This document shows, piece after piece, positions 60,377 through 64,000 of a stretch of 64,000 nt of DNA. The stretch covers positions 1,054,001 to 1,118,000 of the forward strand of contig NZ_CP092968.1 in the NCBI RefSeq assembly GCF_027571405.1, read 5' to 3'. The DNA is from Methylocystis parvus OBBP (GTDB lineage: Bacteria; Pseudomonadota; Alphaproteobacteria; Rhizobiales; Beijerinckiaceae). Position 1 is the first letter of the stretch; the number at the start of each line of letters is the position of its first letter. The position numbers were made by a program, and so were the translations under genes. The notes below the pieces were generated by a model that saw nothing but the letters and a program-made list of their open reading frames with translations, had not been told where the DNA came from and made no database searches.

Positions 60377-61084
60377 CCCCGTGGGCCGCCCCTTCACGAC
60401 CCGCGTCTTGCAGGCGATGTCGTGTAGACCTTTATGCTCGTCGGTCCACAGGATCATGAGGAAACCGTAGAACAGCGGGATCGAGGAGAGGAAATAGGCG
60501 AGATAGCGCCCGGCCGCCAGGCCCCAGCCGATGCGCCGGCCATCGGTGCGGATCACGTAAATGCCGAGCGCGCGTTTGCCGGGCGTCGCCTGCCAGGAGC
60601 CCGAGGTGAAATAGCCGTAATAGAGGACGCCGACGATGAGGCCGATCACCGTCCCCACAATGCGCCAGGCCTGGTCGCTCAGAGGGTCTTCGGCGCTGCC
60701 CGTCGCCAGCGCGAGCGTCACGCCGAACACGACCGCGACGACGAAAACGATGGCCGACATTACGAGATAGTCGACAAGATAAGCGCCCAGCCGGGGAAAG
60801 AAGCCGACATATTCGTCACGCGCCTGCTCTTGGCGCGGCGCGGCGGGCGTTATGACGAGATCGGGCGGAAAGCAGCTGGCGAAAAGCGGGATTTTCGCCA
60901 GCTCCGTCCAATCCTCGCCGAGCTTCATGACGCTGGTCTGCGCCTCCGCCGTCCCGGTCTCGATCATCTTGACGAGTCCGAAGCCCGAAATCGGCCCGAT
61001 AATCTCGTCGCCCTGGCGGACGTAGAACTTCGCGTCGAGCGGATGCGCCGTACGCCCCTCGTCCTGCGTCGCCAGGTCTGACAT
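60371..61084 (-). CDS. GYF_2/RDD-domain membrane protein
   Basis: 237 residues. An N-terminal GYF_2-like domain (FYVRQGDEIIGPISGFGLVKMIETGTAEAQTSV) is joined to a C-terminal RDD domain with three or four membrane helices (FPRLGAYLVDYLVMSAIVFVVAVVFGV, GTVIGLIVGVLYYGYFTSGSWQATPGKRALGI). The Arg-Asp-Asp pattern of the RDD family is partly visible as RLGAYLVDYL. The ATG at 61084 is chosen for the domain start. Function unknown. Confidence 0.82.
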   Translation of the reverse strand: MSDLATQDEGRTAHPLDAKFYVRQGDEIIGPISGFGLVKMIETGTAEAQTSVMKLGEDWTELAKIPLFASCFPPDLVITPAAPRQEQARDEYVGFFPRLGAYLVDYLVMSAIVFVVAVVFGVTLALATGSAEDPLSDQAWRIVGTVIGLIVGVLYYGYFTSGSWQATPGKRALGIYVIRTDGRRIGWGLAAGRYLAYFLSSIPLFYGFLMILWTDEHKGLHDIACKTRVVKGRPTGS

Positions 61085-61200
61085 GAAACCTCTCCGAATG
61101 TGCGGCGCGGCGGGAGAACGCCCCGCGCGCAAACGAGAGGTTAGCTAGCGCAAGCCTCCCCGCGCGCCAAGCCCGCTCAGGCGGCGCACATGGACGCCGA

Positions 61201-61674
61201 TCACGCTTCCGGACATCCTTTCGCAAAGGCGGCTTCTCCGGCGGCCCTGATTTCATCGACCGTCAGTTCGCGCACGGTCGTCGCGATCGACCACTCATGG
61301 CCGAACGGATCGACGACGACCCCGTAACGGTCGCCCCAGAACATGTCGGCCACCGGCATTTTCACCGTCGCCCCGGCGGCGACCGCCTGCGCGAAAAGCG
61401 CGTCGACATTGGGGACCTTCAGATGAAGCGTCACGGACGTGCCGTTACGCGCCTTCGGTCCGAGCGCGCCCCATTGCGGCATTTCATCGACAAGCATCAG
61501 CATGGAGTCGCCGATCCTCATGCTCCCATGCATCAGCTTTCCGTCCGGCCCGGGCATGCGCATGATCTCCGTCGCGCCGAACGCCTTTTTGTAGAACTCC
61601 ATCGCCTCCGCCGCGCCGGCGCAGACGATGTGCGGCGTGAGCGTCGGCATGACGCGCTGAGCAGTTTCACTCAT
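61201..61674 (-). CDS. VOC/glyoxalase-like (PhnB-type) protein
   Basis: 157 residues. Starts TLTPHIVCAGAAEAMEFYKKAFGATEI and contains GKLMHGSMRIGDSMLMLVDE, VADMFWGDRYGVVVDPFGHEWSIAT, typical of the PhnB/glyoxalase superfamily with a metal-binding Glu/His pattern. It follows a MarR-type gene (start in the same transcript) and mirrors a second VOC protein across the operator. Its start is the ATG at 61674 after AAGGTCAGG. Confidence 0.85.
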   Translation of the reverse strand: MSETAQRVMPTLTPHIVCAGAAEAMEFYKKAFGATEIMRMPGPDGKLMHGSMRIGDSMLMLVDEMPQWGALGPKARNGTSVTLHLKVPNVDALFAQAVAAGATVKMPVADMFWGDRYGVVVDPFGHEWSIATTVRELTVDEIRAAGEAAFAKGCPEA

Positions 61675-61691
61675 GTCCTGACCTTTCTTTG

Positions 61692-62135
61692 TCATCTACA
61701 GACGTTCGCAAGCGAGAGGCGCAACCTCTCGGCGTCTCCCTCGGGGAGCTCTTTCTCCACGGCCGCATGCGTCGCGCGCCAGATCGGCAATGCGGAGACA
61801 AGCGTCTCGCGTCCCGCTTCCGTCAGCGCCACGCGGCGGGCGCGCTTGTCGGTCTCATCGGCCGCGACTCTCACGAGCCCGCGCCGCTCCAGAGATTTCA
61901 GCGCGGCCGTCAAGGTCGTGCGGTCCATCGCGAGAAACGCCGCGAGCTTGCCGACCGTCGGCGCCTGCGGCGCGTTCAACGCCATCATCAGCGAAAACTG
62001 ACCATTGGTGAGCCCGACCGGCGCAAAGGCGCGATCGAAGCGCCGCGCAAGCCGGCGCGCCGCCCTTTGCGTCGCGAGGCAAAGACAATTGTCGCGAACC
62101 TCATATACGACCTCGATCGGCAGCTTCTTTGACAT
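61692..62135 (-). CDS. MarR-family transcriptional regulator
   Basis: 147 residues, winged helix-turn-helix: FSLMMALNAPQAPTVGKLAAFLAMDRTTLTAALKSLERRGLVRVAADETDKRARRVALTEAG is the DNA-binding domain and wing. It is divergent from the second VOC gene and its start lies next to a perfect 16-bp palindrome (62145-62160), the likely operator. It presumably represses itself and both VOC genes until a ligand binds; Cys residues near the N-terminus (NCLCLAT) hint at a redox or reactive-compound sensor (inference). Confidence 0.88.
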   Translation of the reverse strand: MSKKLPIEVVYEVRDNCLCLATQRAARRLARRFDRAFAPVGLTNGQFSLMMALNAPQAPTVGKLAAFLAMDRTTLTAALKSLERRGLVRVAADETDKRARRVALTEAGRETLVSALPIWRATHAAVEKELPEGDAERLRLSLANVCR

Positions 62136-62144
62136 GAGCTTATT

Positions 62145-62160
62145 ATGTTGATATCAACAT
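62145..62160. promoter_or_regulatory. Palindromic MarR operator
   Basis: ATGTTGATATCAACAT is a perfect 16-bp palindrome in the 57-bp gap between marR-like and VOC genes. It contains the TTGATATCAA core common to MarR-type operators. It is 10 bases from the MarR start codon and 33 from the VOC start codon, so it can block both promoters. Confidence 0.8.
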
Positions 62161-62192
62161 TTATCGCGCCTGTCCAGATGCGAGGAGCCTTA

Positions 62193-62657
62193 ATGAAAGC
62201 CAAAGTCAGAACCTGTCTCGCCTTCAAGGATCAGGCGGAGGAAGCCGCGCGCTTTTATGTCTCGCTCATCCCCGGCTCGGAATTCGAGACCGCGTTCCGC
62301 CCGGAGCCGACCGGTCCGGCGTTGATGGCGCTCTTCTCGCTCGCTGGAACGCCCTATCAGGCGCTGAATATGGGCGATTACGTCACGCTGAACGACGCGG
62401 TGTCGATTTCCGTTGTGACGAAGGATCAGGAAGAGACCGACCGCTTATGGGAGGCCCTGCTCGCCGATGGCGGCGCTGAAAATCGCTGCGGATGGCTGAA
62501 GGACCGTTTCGGCCTCTCCTGGCAGATCGTGCCGGAGGCCCTGCCCCGCCTGCTGACGGACCCCGACCGCGCCGCCGCCGGCCGGGCGATGCAGGCCATG
62601 ATGGGCATGGTGAAGCTCGACGTCGCCGCGCTGGAGAAGGCCTTTCGCGGCGATTAG
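62193..62657 (+). CDS. VOC/PhnB-like protein (3-demethylubiquinone methyltransferase-type domain)
   Basis: 154 residues. Starts KAKVRTCLAFKDQAEEAARFYVSLIPGSEFET and contains FSLAGTPYQALNMGDY and CGWLKDRFGLSWQIVPEALPRLL, typical of the PhnB-like VOC family. Not likely to be a methyltransferase despite the common database name. Divergent from the MarR gene; GAGGAG lies seven bases upstream of the ATG at 62193, which overrides the earlier open frame. It may remove or sense the compound that the MarR regulator sees. Confidence 0.87.
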   Translation: MKAKVRTCLAFKDQAEEAARFYVSLIPGSEFETAFRPEPTGPALMALFSLAGTPYQALNMGDYVTLNDAVSISVVTKDQEETDRLWEALLADGGAENRCGWLKDRFGLSWQIVPEALPRLLTDPDRAAAGRAMQAMMGMVKLDVAALEKAFRGD

Positions 62658-62693
62658 CGGCGCAAGCGCCGAAGCGCGGCGTATCGCCGCGCG

Positions 62694-62885
62694 TCAAGTG
62701 ACGTCGACTTCGGACTGAACGACATGCTGGAGCGGCGTTCCTTCCGCGGTCAGCGTCATTCGCAGCTTGAGCTTGCCGCCCTCGACCCGGTGTTCTCGCA
62801 CGACGCGCTCGATTTCGCGTTGCGAGGTGACGCCGACTTCCTTGAGAAATTTGCGAATGGCCATGTTGAAAGCGTCTTCGTTCAT
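62694..62885 (-). CDS. DUF6494 small protein
   Basis: 63 residues: MNEDAFNMAIRKFLKEVGVT and EREIERVV-type helical segments, then KLKLRMTLTAEGTPLQHVV. This matches the small DUF6494 family I know from proteobacteria, of unknown role. A GGAAGGAG site precedes the ATG. Its short length and conserved start argue that it is real. Confidence 0.8.
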   Translation of the reverse strand: MNEDAFNMAIRKFLKEVGVTSQREIERVVREHRVEGGKLKLRMTLTAEGTPLQHVVQSEVDVT

Positions 62886-63065
62886 CGCTGCGCTCCTTCC
62901 CCGTCATGTTTAGCTAGCGCGCATGAGCGACGCGCAACCGGGCGAAGCCGCCGGAGGCGCCGCGCGTAACCATCTTCTCGAAAAATTGGGAACGAAAATA
63001 TCTAAGTAGGCTCGCATTAAGGGATTTTACCTAGCGTGGCCGCATCGGAAATTGCGGGGCGACGC

Positions 63066-63695
63066 ATGAGCCTTCATCCCACGACAGAGTCGTTTAGCGG
63101 GTATCTTCCAATCTTCACCAGTTCCGAACGCCGGCGCTTCCAACGGGTTCATATCGATCTCTTCGGTCGCAGCGTTCTCGAGTCCAAGGCTGAGCATCAC
63201 TGCAGAACGATCGACATCTCTCCCGGCGGCATGAGGCTGATGAGCACGGCCATGCCGCAAATTGGCGAAAACGTCACCGTCTATATTGACGCGCTGGGTC
63301 GCTTCCACGGACGCGTGGTGCGCGCCGCGCCCGATAGTTTCTCCATGACGATCAACGCATCGCCCGAGAAAAGGGAGATGCTGGCGGATAAGCTCACCTG
63401 GTTCGCCAACCGCATTGCGCTCAATCTCTCGGATCAGCGCCGGCACGAGCGCATCGAGCCGTTCCAGAAATTCGCCCTGCTCCGCCTCGACTCCGGCGTT
63501 GAACTCATCGTCAAGATCCGCGATCTTTCAGCTTCCGGCGTCGGCGTCGACTCCATATTTTCGCCGCCGGTCGGCGAGCGCGTCTCCATCGGCAAAACCT
63601 ACGGAAAAGTCGTCAGACATTTCGAGGGTGGATTCGCCGCGGAGTTCCTGACGCCCTTTCCCGAACATGCGATCGACGAGACGACGCGTCTTTAG
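63066..63695 (+). CDS. Double PilZ-domain protein
   Basis: 209 residues with two PilZ modules. The first has the RxxxR loop SERRRFQRV (about 20-28) and the [D/N]xSxxG motif TIDISPGGM; the second has QRRHERIEP and IRDLSASGVGV. These are the c-di-GMP contact motifs, so the protein likely binds c-di-GMP twice. It may link the messenger to motility, pili or polysaccharide. The ATG at 63066 is preferred to a GTG ten codons earlier. Confidence 0.85.
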   Translation: MSLHPTTESFSGYLPIFTSSERRRFQRVHIDLFGRSVLESKAEHHCRTIDISPGGMRLMSTAMPQIGENVTVYIDALGRFHGRVVRAAPDSFSMTINASPEKREMLADKLTWFANRIALNLSDQRRHERIEPFQKFALLRLDSGVELIVKIRDLSASGVGVDSIFSPPVGERVSIGKTYGKVVRHFEGGFAAEFLTPFPEHAIDETTRL

Positions 63696-63773
63696 CCTTG
63701 CGATCGTTCCGGCGTCATCCGGAACGATTGGCGCGCGTTACGCGAAACAGCGGCGGAGCGTTTGCCGCTGAGC

Positions 63774-64000
63774 CTAATCCTGAAACGGATTATGCACGAG
63801 GATCGTGTCGTCGCGCTCCGGGCTGGTCGAGAGCAGCGCGACCGGCGCGCCGATCAGCTCCTCGATGCGGCGGACATATTTGATCGCCTGCGCCGGCAGC
63901 TCGGCCCATGAGCGCGCGCCGCTCGTCGTCTCTTTCCAGCCGGGATAGCTTTCATAGACGGGCGTCACGCGCGCCTGCGCGGATTGCGAGGCCGGCAGGC
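63774..64000 (-). CDS. purA: Adenylosuccinate synthetase (partial, C-terminal end)
   Basis: The last 75 residues of PurA are visible, with [52 protein letters not shown] and the ending LVHNPFQD. The YESYPGW, ELP.A..Y and [10 protein letters not shown] blocks are typical of the nucleotide-binding C-terminus. The gene continues beyond the right edge. It ends before the PilZ gene, which is convergent. Confidence 0.93.
   Translation of the reverse strand, partial: LPASQSAQARVTPVYESYPGWKETTSGARSWAELPAQAIKYVRRIEELIGAPVALLSTSPERDDTILVHNPFQD

Noticed and set aside
1..64000. CRISPR array, prophage, rRNA operon or IS transposase
   Set aside because: No regularly spaced direct repeats, phage structural genes, rRNA-like stretches or transposase motifs were seen; the only repeats are short dispersed palindromes.

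Overview
The window is GC-rich, densely coded chromosomal DNA of an alphaproteobacterium, most likely a methylotrophic or methanotrophic Rhizobiales member (Methylocystis/Methylosinus-like; inferred). Supporting signs are a partial NDUFA12 complex I subunit, the order DUF2948-hisD-UPF0262-low-MW phosphatase, an OlsA/OlsB ornithine-lipid pair, B12-dependent ribonucleotide reductase with CobS, CpaA-F type Flp pili, CtrA-like boxes, and two MxaD-like SRPBCC proteins beside a beta-propeller (methanol-oxidation flavour). No rRNA, CRISPR array, prophage or recognisable transposase was seen; there is one tRNA (Pro, CGG).

Layout. 1-9 kb: complex I fragment, FAD monooxygenase, periplasmic beta-propeller plus two MxaD-like proteins, a membrane protein, and convergent olsA/olsB. 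8-12 kb: nrdJ, interrupted in frame by a palindromic repeat. 11.9-12.5 kb: a small GIY-YIG nuclease gene boxed in by two copies of an inverted-repeat doublet. 12.5-19.8 kb: Bcs1-like AAA ATPase, a YflT-like protein, a glycine-rich secreted protein, RlpA, an outer-membrane-like protein, dusA and cobS. 19.9-31.4 kb: a nearly complete tad/cpa locus (flp-cpaA-B-C-D-E-F-tadB-tadC on the minus strand; a CpaC N-domain-like protein and two TadE-type pseudopilins on the plus strand). 31.4-41.2 kb: phosphohexomutase, DUF2235 hydrolase, retropepsin-like protease, HrpB helicase, Tim44-like protein, thyA-folA, tRNA-Pro and a truncated haemoglobin.

41.6-56.6 kb is the most unusual part. Fifteen genes in six short operons look like a carrier-protein-based small-molecule pathway: ACP + adenylating ligase + SDR; GNAT + ThDP enzyme; acyl-CoA dehydrogenase + tRNA-synthetase-like amino acid:[carrier protein] ligase + cupin + class IV aminotransferase; a divergent small carrier protein; MetY-like + MetA-like; and FATP-type acyl-CoA synthetase + amidase + 4-OT tautomerase. 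There are no modular NRPS or PKS genes. My working model is that an amino acid is loaded on the stand-alone carrier protein, oxidised there, and joined to acyl or keto-acid building blocks made by the neighbours. The product is unknown and the outer boundaries are uncertain.

56.7-64 kb returns to housekeeping: the hisD operon, a heme-binding beta-barrel (FABP-like) protein, an RDD membrane protein, a MarR/VOC divergon with a perfect palindromic operator, a DUF6494 protein, a double PilZ protein and the 3' end of purA.

At least four families of short palindromic repeats are scattered through the window. One sits inside nrdJ and another brackets the nuclease gene, so they are probably or formerly mobile.
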